This document shows, in pieces, positions 37,489 to 45,806 of a stretch of 64,000 nucleotides of DNA (the stretch's first letter is position 1; the number at the start of each line of letters is the position of its first letter). Both the position numbers and the translations under genes were made by a program. The stretch lies in NCBI RefSeq assembly GCF_028595305.1, contig NZ_JAQQXS010000020.1, positions 1 through 64,000 on the forward strand, in the 5' to 3' direction. The notes beneath the pieces were generated by a model that was not told where the DNA came from, searched no databases, and saw only the letters and a list, made by a program, of their open reading frames with translations. The DNA is from Roseateles koreensis. GTDB lineage: Bacteria > Pseudomonadota > Gammaproteobacteria > Burkholderiales > Burkholderiaceae_C.

Positions 37489-38064
37489 ATGAACAAGGCA
37501 TTTACGCGCGAGAGTGACTCTCAGGACGATGACGACGACGAAGTGGGCTTGCCCGCTGTTCCTGCAGGTGCCCGCAACTACATGACGCCGCAAGGGTACG
37601 CGCGCCTGAGGGCGGAGTTCATGACCTTGCTGGACGACGAGCGCCCCAAGATCGTGGAGATTGTTTCCTGGGCGGCCAAGAATGGCGACCGTTCGGAGAA
37701 TGGCGACTACCTCTATGGCAAGAAGCGTTTGCGGGAGATTGACCGCCGGCTGCGCTTTCTCACCAAGCGGCTGGATATTGCGGAGGTGGCGGATCCTAGC
37801 GCCCATTTTGGCAGTGACCAGATCTTTTTTGGCGCCACGGTCACCTACGCCAACGCCCGGGGTGAGGAACGCACCATCACCATCAAGGGCATTGATGAGT
37901 CCAACAGCCTAGCGGGTGAGGTGAGCTGGGTATCGCCCATTGCCCGGGTCTTGCTGAAGGCCCGGGAGGGCGATGAACTTCAACTCTTGACGCCGGGAGG
38001 CGTGGAGCAGATTGAGGTGGTGGAAGTGCGCTACCCGGCGCCCAAGGCGGCCGGCGCGGCGTGA
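37489..38064 (+). CDS. greB: Transcription elongation factor GreB
   Basis: The 191-residue protein has the Gre coiled coil (GYARLRAEFMTLLDDERPKIVEIVSWAAKNGDRSENGDYLYGKKRLREIDRRLRFL) with the acidic tip residues D and E in NGDRSENGDY, then the FKBP-like C-terminal domain (FGATVTYANARGEERTITIKG, SPIARVLLKAREGDEL). It rescues backtracked RNA polymerase by stimulating transcript cleavage. An acidic Asp-rich N-terminal extension (ESDSQDDDDDE) precedes the fold. GKKRLREID is typical of GreB rather than GreA. ATG 37489 gives the plausible N-terminus. Confidence 0.93.
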   Translation: MNKAFTRESDSQDDDDDEVGLPAVPAGARNYMTPQGYARLRAEFMTLLDDERPKIVEIVSWAAKNGDRSENGDYLYGKKRLREIDRRLRFLTKRLDIAEVADPSAHFGSDQIFFGATVTYANARGEERTITIKGIDESNSLAGEVSWVSPIARVLLKAREGDELQLLTPGGVEQIEVVEVRYPAPKAAGAA

Positions 38065-38079
38065 CACCTGCTTGATTGC

Positions 38080-38105
38080 TGACCGGTCATTTCCCGGTCA
38101 TGTTT
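38080..38105 (+). terminator. Likely terminator of greB
   Basis: TGACCGG (38080-38086) and CCGGTCA (38094-38100) form a seven-base-pair stem with a seven-base loop, followed by TGTTT. It lies 15 bases after the greB stop. The T-run is short. Confidence 0.55.
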
Positions 38106-38233
38106 AAGCCCGCTTTATTGACTGATTTCGGGTTGATTCCAGACTGGCTTCCGGTTTGTTGACGCGGTCCACTTTTCGCCTTAGTGGGCGTAGCGCCGTC
38201 TGCGCTATCGCATTTAGCAGCTTGCTTCATGCA

Positions 38234-38286
38234 TTGCAATCGATTTCCATAAATACGGGTTTACTATTGTTTGCAATCGATTGCAA
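38234..38286. promoter_or_regulatory. Paired LacI-type operators before the sucrose locus
   Basis: TTGCAATCGATTGCAA (38271-38286) is a perfect 16-base palindrome. A second site, TTGCAATCGATTTCC (38234-38248), keeps the left half and part of the right, 37 bases upstream. The CG-centred palindrome is typical of LacI-family repressors. The perfect site overlaps the -35 box described next. Confidence 0.75.
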
Positions 38287-38309
38287 TTTTGATTTTTCAG
38301 TTTCACAAT
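38281..38309 (+). promoter_or_regulatory. Putative sigma-70 promoter of the sucrose operon
   Basis: TTGCAA (38281-38286) and CACAAT (38304-38309) are separated by 17 bases and stand about 137 bases before the receptor start. The -35 box is the right half of the perfect operator, so a bound repressor would exclude RNA polymerase. Together with the greB terminator and operators this accounts for the 382-base gap 38065-38446; the remaining leader shows nothing I recognise. Confidence 0.5.
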
Positions 38310-38446
38310 AGCGCCACGGTTGACGCCTGCTGCAATGTTTGCCTCCTTCACGGAATATTTGCAGTGCGGACGAGCCGCCACAGAGCACCGAAGTTCCAAA
38401 GTTGCGATCACCAAGGCTTTTCAGACCTTGCAAGCGGAGACAAACC

Positions 38447-40723
38447 ATGCATACCCCCATTCAACGTGTTCTTTTGAGCGCCACGCCACTCGCCTTGGCC
38501 ATTTCTCTGGCGTATTCGCCGGCCAACGCGCAAGAAGTGCAGCCGGCGGTTCCGCAGGGCGCTGCCGCCAATTCGGGAGACACACTCAAGCTCGACCAAG
38601 TGGTGGTGACTGGCGCGTCCACCCGCGTTACCAAGATGCAGCAAAGCTTGTCGGTCAGCTCCATGGACGCCGAGCAAATCACCAAATCCGGCGCCACCAA
38701 TGCTGCTGAGTTGCTGCGTTCGGTACCCGGCTTGCGGGCCGAATCAAGCGGCGGCGAGGGCAATGCCAACATCACCGTGCGGGGCGTGCCGCTGTCAGCC
38801 GGTGGGTCGCGTTATGTGCAGATGCAGGAAGACGGCTTGCCAGTATTGTTGTTTGGCGATATCGCCTTCGGTACGGCGGACGAGTTTGTTCGCGCCGACA
38901 TCAATACCGATCGCCTCGAAGTGGTACGCGGTGGGTCGGCGTCGACGCTGGCTTCAAACTCACCGGGCGGTGTCATCAACTTCATCAGCAAGACCGGGAA
39001 GGAGCAGGGTGGATCGATCGGCCTGACGGCGGGCCTGGGCAACAAGCTGTGGCGCGTGGACGCCGATTACGGCGGCAGCCTTGGGAACGGGACGAGCTTC
39101 CACGTGGGCGCCTTTCAGCGCATTGGCGAGGGCGGCCGTCCGACCGGGCAAGACCTTGAAAAAGGCGGGCAACTCAAGGCCAACATCACGCAAAAGTTCG
39201 ACGGCGGCTTTGTCCGCGTGAACTTCAAGGCGCTGGACGACAAGACCCCTTCGCTCATGCCGGTACCTGTCACGGTCAGCAACGGCAAGATCAACACCAT
39301 CGCCGGGATTGATCCCCGCACCGCGTTCTTCATTTCGCCAAGTCTGAATTCCGACAGCACCTACAACAAGGATGGGGGCACCTCGGTGTCTGATCCGCGG
39401 GACGGCTTGCGGGTGAAAAGCACGGCCATTGGTTTTGAAGCAGGGCTGGAACTGGGCCAGGGTTTCAATGTGGACGAAAAGTTCCGCACGGCATCCAATT
39501 CGGGGCGCTTCATCGCCTTGTTCCCGGCCGACAACGGCAGCAACGGCACTGCGAAGTTTTTCACCGGCACCTTGTTCAACACCTCGTTGGACAATATGAA
39601 CAACACCTTCAACGACTTGAAGGTGAGCAAGGTCATCAAGGGTGATGACATCAAGACCACCTTGGTGGGCGGCTTGTTCTATGGCAAGCAGACAGTGGCG
39701 CAAACCTGGTTCTGGAATCAGTACAACATCACCATGAGCGGCGAAAACTCGCATGTGGTGGACGCCAACGGCAACGCGTCGTCAGCGCCGGTCGCGCAAG
39801 GGTGGTCAACCTGGGGTGGCTGCTGCACCCGCACCTTCAATGTGGATTACACCGAAACCTCACCCTACGCCGCCGCTACAGTCGAGGTGGGCAAGCTGAT
39901 CATCGACGGCAGCTTGCGCCGTGACGAACAAAAGGCCAAGGGCTACACCTTCAGCGGCGACAACACCAACAAGGTTTGGGATGCGGCCAGCAAGAAGTTG
40001 GTGGACTACAAGGTTTCACATACTTCCTATTCGCTGGGCGGCAACTACACGCTCAACAAAGATCTGGCGGCTTTTGCACGCGAGAGCAACGGCGTGGCCT
40101 TCAGCGCTGACCGGTTGCTGTATGGCAATCCGCTGGACGGCTCGGTGCCCATCAGCATCAACGAGATTGATCAGGTGGAAGGCGGCCTCAAATGGCGGGG
40201 CCAAGGCATGAGTGTGTTTGCCACCCTGTTCAACGCCCGTACCAAAGAAAGCAATTTTGAGGTGACGACGCAGAAATTCACTGCCAACAAGTACGAGGCC
40301 AATGGCCTAGAGTTGGAGATGGCCTACCAGATGGGAGAATTCCGCCTAGCGGGCGGCGCGACTTATACGCACGCCCGAATCAAGGACTCCAGCGACGCCA
40401 CCACGGTGGGCAAGACACCGCGCCGCCAAGCTGATTTTGTGTACCAGATTTCGCCCAGTTACGCCTTTGGCAACCTCGATCTGGGCGCCGCCTTGATCGG
40501 CTCAGGCAAGTCCTACGGCGATGATGCCAACACCATCACCATGCCGGCCTATGTGGTGATTAACGCCTTTGCAAACTACCAGTTCAACGACAAGATGCAA
40601 CTCTCCTTGTCGGCCAACAACCTCTTCAACGCCTTGGCTTACACCGAGATTGAGGGTGATGGGCATGCGGCGCGCGCGTTGACGGGCCGCACCGTTCGGG
40701 CGACCCTGAAGTACAGCTTCTGA
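38447..40723 (+). CDS. TonB-dependent receptor, probably for sucrose
   Basis: The 758-residue outer-membrane protein has a signal peptide (LSATPLALAISLAYSPANAQ), a TonB-box-like region (LKLDQVVVTGAS), a plug (GATNAAELLRSVPGLRAESSGGEGNANITVRGVP, LEVVRGGSASTLASNSPGG) and a barrel ending LKYSF. It heads an operon with fructokinase, symporter and sucrose phosphorylase, so sucrose or a related fructoside is the likely cargo, as with SuxA of Xanthomonas. ATG 38447 follows GCGGAGA and opens the signal peptide; the longer frame is not coding. Substrate is inferred from neighbours. Confidence 0.9.
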   Translation: MHTPIQRVLLSATPLALAISLAYSPANAQEVQPAVPQGAAANSGDTLKLDQVVVTGASTRVTKMQQSLSVSSMDAEQITKSGATNAAELLRSVPGLRAESSGGEGNANITVRGVPLSAGGSRYVQMQEDGLPVLLFGDIAFGTADEFVRADINTDRLEVVRGGSASTLASNSPGGVINFISKTGKEQGGSIGLTAGLGNKLWRVDADYGGSLGNGTSFHVGAFQRIGEGGRPTGQDLEKGGQLKANITQKFDGGFVRVNFKALDDKTPSLMPVPVTVSNGKINTIAGIDPRTAFFISPSLNSDSTYNKDGGTSVSDPRDGLRVKSTAIGFEAGLELGQGFNVDEKFRTASNSGRFIALFPADNGSNGTAKFFTGTLFNTSLDNMNNTFNDLKVSKVIKGDDIKTTLVGGLFYGKQTVAQTWFWNQYNITMSGENSHVVDANGNASSAPVAQGWSTWGGCCTRTFNVDYTETSPYAAATVEVGKLIIDGSLRRDEQKAKGYTFSGDNTNKVWDAASKKLVDYKVSHTSYSLGGNYTLNKDLAAFARESNGVAFSADRLLYGNPLDGSVPISINEIDQVEGGLKWRGQGMSVFATLFNARTKESNFEVTTQKFTANKYEANGLELEMAYQMGEFRLAGGATYTHARIKDSSDATTVGKTPRRQADFVYQISPSYAFGNLDLGAALIGSGKSYGDDANTITMPAYVVINAFANYQFNDKMQLSLSANNLFNALAYTEIEGDGHAARALTGRTVRATLKYSF

Positions 40724-40743
40724 CCTGCGCCGAGGAGACCCAC

Positions 40744-41751
40744 GTGACTGCAATTGAAGGGGGCGTCTGCCTGCTGGGGGAAACCTTGGTGGATGAGTTT
40801 CACGACCGGAAGGTTGCGGGCGGGGCGCCCTTCAATGTGGCGCGATCGCTGGCGGCCTTGGTCGCCCCGGCGAAGGTTTTGTTGCTGTCGGCACTCAATT
40901 CAGACGATACAGCGGGTCAGTGCATTTTGGCCAGTATGCGTCGATTCCATCTGGATGAAGCGGGCTTACAGCTGACACCGGCATGGCCCAGCGGCCGAGT
41001 CAGCGTCAGCGAGCAAGCGGGTGCAGGGAGCCCGGATGATGCAGGTGAGGGCAGCGGGGCCCATGTTTTCACCATTCATGGGCCCGCCGCCTGGGAGCAC
41101 ATTGCGCTGGCGCCCGCGCAGGCCTTGCTTGCCCACACGCGGCCGCGTATTTTTTATTTTGGCAGCCTGGCGCAACGCAGCGAACCCTCACGGCGGAGCG
41201 TGCGCGCGCTGGCCGAGCAAGCCCGGGCTCAGGCGGCGCTGTGCTATTTGGACCTGAATCTTCGTCCGGGCAGCAGTGAGCCAGATCTGGCGGCGCAGAG
41301 CTTGTCTCGCGCTGATTGGGTCAAGGTCAGCGAAGGCGAGTTGGCGCAGCTGTTCGCATGGTTCGGCCGGGCGAGTGATGCCGAGTTGGACCCTCTCGCG
41401 GCACCGATTGAATTGAGTGGCGCGGTGGACGCCTTACAACAGCGCTTTGGTTTGCGCATGCTGGTGTTGACGCGCGGTGCGGCGGGCTACGCTGCCTTCG
41501 GCGCAGGGGGGCAGGTCTTGATGGAGGGCGCTGCGGCGCCGGTGCCGCGCTTGGTGGATACGGTTGGCGCGGGCGATGCCTTCTCCGCCATGTTGTTGGC
41601 GGCGACCCTGCGTCGCCAAACCCTGGTACAGGCCCTGGCCTTGGCAAATCGCTACGCGGCAGCGCTGTGCGGTGAGCGAGGGCCGATACCGGATGGTGAC
41701 GCGTTCTTCGCGCCTTGGCGGGCGGCCTTGGCGGAGGAGACCCGTACATGA
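40744..41751 (+). CDS. PfkB-family fructokinase
   Basis: The 335-residue ribokinase-like sugar kinase has the N-terminal CLLGETLVDEFHD, GGAPFNVARSLAAL substrate motif, YLDLNLRPG and the C-terminal anion-hole motif VDTVGAGDAFSAMLLAA with catalytic Asp. It should phosphorylate fructose to fructose 6-phosphate, using the fructose released by sucrose phosphorylase. The GTG start at 40744 is supported by GAGGAG. Its stop overlaps the symporter start (ATGA), so translation is coupled. The sugar is inferred from the locus. Confidence 0.88.
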   Translation: MTAIEGGVCLLGETLVDEFHDRKVAGGAPFNVARSLAALVAPAKVLLLSALNSDDTAGQCILASMRRFHLDEAGLQLTPAWPSGRVSVSEQAGAGSPDDAGEGSGAHVFTIHGPAAWEHIALAPAQALLAHTRPRIFYFGSLAQRSEPSRRSVRALAEQARAQAALCYLDLNLRPGSSEPDLAAQSLSRADWVKVSEGELAQLFAWFGRASDAELDPLAAPIELSGAVDALQQRFGLRMLVLTRGAAGYAAFGAGGQVLMEGAAAPVPRLVDTVGAGDAFSAMLLAATLRRQTLVQALALANRYAAALCGERGPIPDGDAFFAPWRAALAEETRT

Positions 41752-43148
41752 ACACCTCTTCGGCAGTGGCCACGACAACGACAACGACAACGACAACGAC
41801 AGCGGCAGCGGCAACCGCGTCGGACCCGGCCAAACCGCATTTGAGCTTCTGGCAGATCGTCAACATGAATGTCGGGTTCTTCGGCATTCAGTTCAGCTTT
41901 GGTCTGCAACAAAGCAATATGAGCCCCATCTACAAATACCTGGGGGCGGACGAGGCCAGCTTGCCTTTGCTGTGGCTGGCGGGGCCGTTGACGGGCTTGC
42001 TAGTGCAGCCCCTCATCGGCGCGATGAGCGACCGCACGGTCACGCGGTGGGGGCGCCGCACGCCGTACTTCATGATTGGCGCGCTGCTCTGCAGCTTGGG
42101 GCTGTTGCTGATGCCAGGCAGCCCCACGCTGTGGTTTGCCGCTGGATTGTTGTGGATTCTGGATGCCGCCAACAACGTGACCATGGAGCCTTATCGCGCC
42201 TATGTCAGCGACCGCCTGAATCCCGCCCAACATGCGCAAGGCTTTCTCACGCAGAGCGCGTTTACCGGGCTGGCGCAGACACTGGCCTACCTCACGCCGT
42301 CTCTCATGGTGTGGCTGGGCATGGATCGTGACGCCGTCAACGGCAGCCATATTCCGCAGACCACGGTGGTGGCCTTCATGGTCGGTGCGGTTTTTTCTTT
42401 CACCACGGTGTGGTGGTCGGTGCGGCGTGTGCCTGAACTGCCGCTGAGTACCGATGAGTTGCAGCGTTTGGCGCAGTTGCCACGTGGCTTGGGGTCGACC
42501 TGGCGGGAGATTGTCGGCGCCATCAAAGACATGCCGCCCACCATGCGCCAGTTGTGGTGGATGAAACTGTTTCAGTGGTACGGCATGATGTGCTACTGGA
42601 TCTACATCGTGCCAGCACTGGCGCAAACGATCTTTGGCAGCAGCGACGCCACCTCAAGCGGTTTTCGTGAGGCCGGTTTGTTGAATGGGCAGATCGGGGG
42701 CTTCTATAACTTCGTCGCCTTCTTCGCGGCCTTTGCGCTGCTGCCCTTCACCCGCCGCTTCGGTGCGCAGAAGGTTCACGCGCTTTGCCTGACGCTGGCC
42801 GGCGTGGGCCTGTGGGCCGTCCCCGAGATCAGCAACCGCTGGCTGCTTTTTGTCCCCATGGTGGGCATGGGGCTGGCTTGGGCCAGCATCATGGGCAACC
42901 CCTATGTGCTTTTGGCGGGCAGCATTCCGCCGCAGCGGGCGGGCGTGTACATGGGCATTTTCAATATGTTCATCGTCATCCCGATGCTGATCCAGATGTT
43001 GACGTTGCCGCTGATCTACAACAGCTGGCTCGGCGGGCAACCCGCAAACGTCATCCGCCTCGCCGGTGGCCTGTTGCTGCTTGCCGCTGTGGCGGTGCTG
43101 CGCGTTAAAACCGCGCCCTCGGCTTCTACGCCGGTTGATGCCGGTTGA
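41748..43148 (+). CDS. Sucrose/sugar MFS-type symporter
   Basis: The 466-residue inner-membrane protein has about 12 helices and the loop [20 protein letters not shown] common to sucrose transporters of the SuxC/plant SUT group, with a large central loop. It likely brings sucrose across the inner membrane with protons. The N-terminus is odd: ten threonines then alanines, coded by a CGACAA hexamer repeat (about 41771-41801). ATG 41748 overlaps the fructokinase stop. The stop codon lies in a tandem duplication of CCGGTTGATG (43131-43150). Confidence 0.88.
   Translation: MNTSSAVATTTTTTTTTTAAAATASDPAKPHLSFWQIVNMNVGFFGIQFSFGLQQSNMSPIYKYLGADEASLPLLWLAGPLTGLLVQPLIGAMSDRTVTRWGRRTPYFMIGALLCSLGLLLMPGSPTLWFAAGLLWILDAANNVTMEPYRAYVSDRLNPAQHAQGFLTQSAFTGLAQTLAYLTPSLMVWLGMDRDAVNGSHIPQTTVVAFMVGAVFSFTTVWWSVRRVPELPLSTDELQRLAQLPRGLGSTWREIVGAIKDMPPTMRQLWWMKLFQWYGMMCYWIYIVPALAQTIFGSSDATSSGFREAGLLNGQIGGFYNFVAFFAAFALLPFTRRFGAQKVHALCLTLAGVGLWAVPEISNRWLLFVPMVGMGLAWASIMGNPYVLLAGSIPPQRAGVYMGIFNMFIVIPMLIQMLTLPLIYNSWLGGQPANVIRLAGGLLLLAAVAVLRVKTAPSASTPVDAG
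41771..41801 (+). repeat. Hexanucleotide repeat coding for a Thr tract
   Basis: CGACAA is repeated about four times in tandem, with partial copies at the edges, near the start of the symporter gene. Because each unit is two codons, gain or loss of copies changes the Thr tract length but not the frame. Confidence 0.85.
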
Positions 43149-43209
43149 TGCCCGCTGAACGCACCGGCTCCCAAATTTCGCCCCGTCCTTTCGCCTGAAT
43201 TGCTCTGCC

Positions 43210-44703
43210 ATGAAGAACCAAGTACAACTCATTACCTATGTCGACCGGATGGGCGGCGGCGACATCGCCAGCCTGCGCCAATGGCTCAAAGGCCCCATGC
43301 AGGGCGTGTTTGGTGGCGTTCATCTGCTGCCATTTTTCTACCCTATTGATGGTGCGGACGCTGGCTTCGATCCGATTGATCACACGCAGGTGGACCCTCG
43401 GCTCGGCGATTGGTCCGACATTCTGGCGCTCAGCCAAGACACGGAGGTGATGGCCGATGTCATCGTCAATCACGTGTCTGCGGACTCGCCGCAATTTCTG
43501 GACTATTCGGAGCGGGGCGATGCGTCGCCCTACGCTGGCATGTTTCTGACCTTGGACGCGGTGTTTCCTGACGGCGCCAATGAGCGGAGTTTGCTGAAGG
43601 TCTATCGCCCAAGGCCAGGGCTGCCGCTGCATTGCGTGCAGCTCAAAAATGGCCAGAAAAAAATTCTCTGGACCACCTTCACGCCCAAGCAGTTGGACAT
43701 CGACGTGCAGCACCCGGAAGGGCGAGCCTATCTGGACAGCATCTTGCAGCGCTTTGCGGCGTCAGGCATTCGCATGGTGCGCCTGGATGCTGCGGGTTAT
43801 GCCATCAAAAAAGCGGGCGACAACTGCTTCATGATGCCCGAGACCTTCGACTTCATCGCCGAATTTGCCGGGCGCGCCAAGGCGCTGGGCATTGAGGTGC
43901 TGGTGGAAATTCATTCTTATTTCCAAAGGCAGATCGAGATCGCGCGGCAGGTCGACTGGGTGTACGACTTCGCCTTGCCGCCGCTGGCGCTGCATGCCTT
44001 CTTCTTCAAGACCGCCGAACCCTTGAAGCGCTGGATTGCGCAGCGGCCCTGCAATGCCCTGACCGTGCTGGACACGCATGACGGTATTGGCATCATCGAC
44101 ATTGGTGCCGATGGCGCGGATCGGGTCGGTTCACCCGGTCTGGTGCCACCCGCGGAGTTGGATGCCCTGGTGGAGCGTATTCACAGCCTGAGCCAAGGGC
44201 AGAGCCGCCAAGCCACGGGCGCTGCGGCCTCCAATCTGGATCTGTATCAGGTCAATTGCACTTTCTACGACGCCCTGGGCCGCGATGATTGCCGCTATCT
44301 GCTGGCGCGGGCCTTGCAGTTCTTTCTGCCCGGTGTGCCCCAGGTCTATTACGTGGGCTTGTTGGCCGGGCATAACGACATGGAACTGCTGTCCCGCACA
44401 GGCGTCGGGCGCGACATCAACCGACATCGCTACGACGCGGCTGAAGTCGAGTTGGCGCTGCGGCGCCCGGTGGTGCAGTCCTTGGTCCAGTTGATTCGCC
44501 TGCGCAACGCGCATCCTGCGTTTACTGGCACCTTCGAATTGTTGCCCTCAAGCGCACAAGCCTTGCACATGCGCTGGCGCACCGGCATACATGAGGCACG
44601 TTTGAGCGTGGATTTTGAGACGCTGGCACATGAGCTTTTCTTCAGCGGGAATGGTGAGGCTGGCGTTGAGGGCGCTGGTCGGTTGATCCGCTATCCGCAA
44701 TAG
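43210..44703 (+). CDS. Sucrose phosphorylase (GH13 subfamily 18)
   Basis: The 497-residue enzyme has the compact GH13_18 layout: QLITYVDRMGGGDI, GGVHLLPFFYPIDGADAGFDPIDH, VMADVIVNHVS, nucleophile Asp in VRLDAAGYAIKK, acid/base Glu in EVLVEIHSYF, and the LDTHDGIGIID motif. It splits sucrose with phosphate into glucose 1-phosphate and fructose. It has no signal peptide and acts in the cytoplasm; the fructose goes to the fructokinase two genes upstream. Related glucosylglycerate or glucosylglycerol phosphorylases are possible, but the locus favours sucrose. Confidence 0.9.
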   Translation: MKNQVQLITYVDRMGGGDIASLRQWLKGPMQGVFGGVHLLPFFYPIDGADAGFDPIDHTQVDPRLGDWSDILALSQDTEVMADVIVNHVSADSPQFLDYSERGDASPYAGMFLTLDAVFPDGANERSLLKVYRPRPGLPLHCVQLKNGQKKILWTTFTPKQLDIDVQHPEGRAYLDSILQRFAASGIRMVRLDAAGYAIKKAGDNCFMMPETFDFIAEFAGRAKALGIEVLVEIHSYFQRQIEIARQVDWVYDFALPPLALHAFFFKTAEPLKRWIAQRPCNALTVLDTHDGIGIIDIGADGADRVGSPGLVPPAELDALVERIHSLSQGQSRQATGAAASNLDLYQVNCTFYDALGRDDCRYLLARALQFFLPGVPQVYYVGLLAGHNDMELLSRTGVGRDINRHRYDAAEVELALRRPVVQSLVQLIRLRNAHPAFTGTFELLPSSAQALHMRWRTGIHEARLSVDFETLAHELFFSGNGEAGVEGAGRLIRYPQ

Positions 44704-44779
44704 TCGTCGTGATGCTCAGGTCGGCGTCAGCTTTGACGTCAACAATCGCGCATCGAAATTGACTTGCGAGATACGCACC

Positions 44780-44986
44780 ATGTGGAAATTATTCGTCGGC
44801 TTCATCCTCTTCGCAGCGCTGGCGCTCTTCATCTTGAGCAAGAGCGGCGGCAGCATCGACATGGGCGGAGAAAAGCATGATGTGGCCGCACAACACACCG
44901 ACGCCCCGGCCTCCGCGGCCAGCGAAGCTGCTCCGGTGGACGGCGCTGCGTCGGCAGCCCCTGCAGCCTCAGCGGCTTCCATGTAA
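44780..44986 (+). CDS. Small single-span membrane protein, Ala-rich tail
   Basis: The 68-residue protein has one N-terminal membrane helix (LFVGFILFAALALFIL) and a low-complexity Ala/Ser/Pro tail facing probably the periplasm. I do not recognise a family. It starts at MWKLF (44780); a GCGAG stretch 8 bases upstream is a weak ribosome-binding site. It ends before a two-way terminator. Codon use and third-position GC look like the neighbours, so it is probably a real gene. Confidence 0.6.
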   Translation: MWKLFVGFILFAALALFILSKSGGSIDMGGEKHDVAAQHTDAPASAASEAAPVDGAASAAPAASAASM

Positions 44987-45006
44987 GTCCCAAGAGACCC
45001 GAAATG

Positions 45007-45050
45007 AACAAAGGGCCGATGCCATTGCCGTACCGACCCTTTGTTATTTC
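45007..45050. terminator. Bidirectional terminator between convergent genes
   Basis: AACAAAGGG (45007-45015) and CCCTTTGTT (45037-45045) pair as a nine-base stem, followed by ATTTC. It lies between the plus-strand small protein and the minus-strand beta-barrel gene and may serve both. An AGCGCT-GAA-AGCGCT repeat follows. Confidence 0.6.
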
Positions 45051-45066
45051 GAAGCGCTGAAAGCGC

Positions 45067-45645
45067 TCAGAAACGATAGTTCACGCCCACCGTCCAGGTG
45101 TCGAGCGTCTTGTCGTACAGCCCGGCGGTAGGGGCGTTGTTGTAACGGGTTACTTCGGTGCGCAGCGACCAGTTTTTATCCAAAGCGTAGTCGGCGCCCA
45201 AACCTACTTTGAGGCCAGTGGAGTTGCCGCCGTCGATGGTGCTCAGGCCTTTGAAGTCGCGATCCAGATGCGCAACACCCAGGCGCCCGAAGAGGCTGAA
45301 CTGGTCGTTGACAGGCAGGCGCCCGATGGCATCCAGCGAAATCACGGTGGTTTTGGCCTCGGTGTCGCCGATCTTGTGCTTGCCCAGTGCGTTGAGGCTC
45401 AGTTCCGTGCCGAAATATTGATTGAACTGGTAGCCGCCGTGGATGCCGTAGCTGGTGTCACGCTTTTCCAGGCTGGGGGCCGGAGATTGGGCGCTGCTCA
45501 GGTCGGTGTTTGAGCGACCGATTTCGCCGCCAACGTAATAGCCGGTATCGGCTCGACGGGGCTCATCTGCGGATGCCGCCGTGACCATGGCCGCCAGCGT
45601 TGTGAACGCCAGCACAGTGACAGAGTTTGTTTTTTTGAAGTTCAT
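45067..45645 (-). CDS. Outer-membrane beta-barrel protein (OmpA-like/Opa-type)
   Basis: The 192-residue protein has a signal peptide (SVTVLAFTTLAAMVTAASA) and an eight-stranded barrel pattern: GYYVGGEIGRS, SYGIHGGYQFNQYFGTELSLN, FGRLGVAHLD, LKVGLGADYAL and terminal WTVGVNYRF with C-terminal Phe. It has no peptidoglycan-binding domain, so it is the short OmpX/OmpW-like kind. Function unknown; perhaps stress or adhesion. AAGGA precedes the start at 45645. It is single, with a 161-base gap to the kinase gene upstream. Confidence 0.82.
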   Translation of the reverse strand: MNFKKTNSVTVLAFTTLAAMVTAASADEPRRADTGYYVGGEIGRSNTDLSSAQSPAPSLEKRDTSYGIHGGYQFNQYFGTELSLNALGKHKIGDTEAKTTVISLDAIGRLPVNDQFSLFGRLGVAHLDRDFKGLSTIDGGNSTGLKVGLGADYALDKNWSLRTEVTRYNNAPTAGLYDKTLDTWTVGVNYRF

Positions 45646-45806
45646 GACTAATGCATTCCTTGAACGGTTCACCAGAAATTTGGCTTCGCCCTAAACGGCC
45701 TGAAAAGCAGTTTTGTGACGATGTCTTCATTGTGGTGATGGTGTCCGGAATACTCGGTACAAACCCTGTATTGCGAGTGTGACCTCTTTTGACGTTGAGT
45801 AAATTT

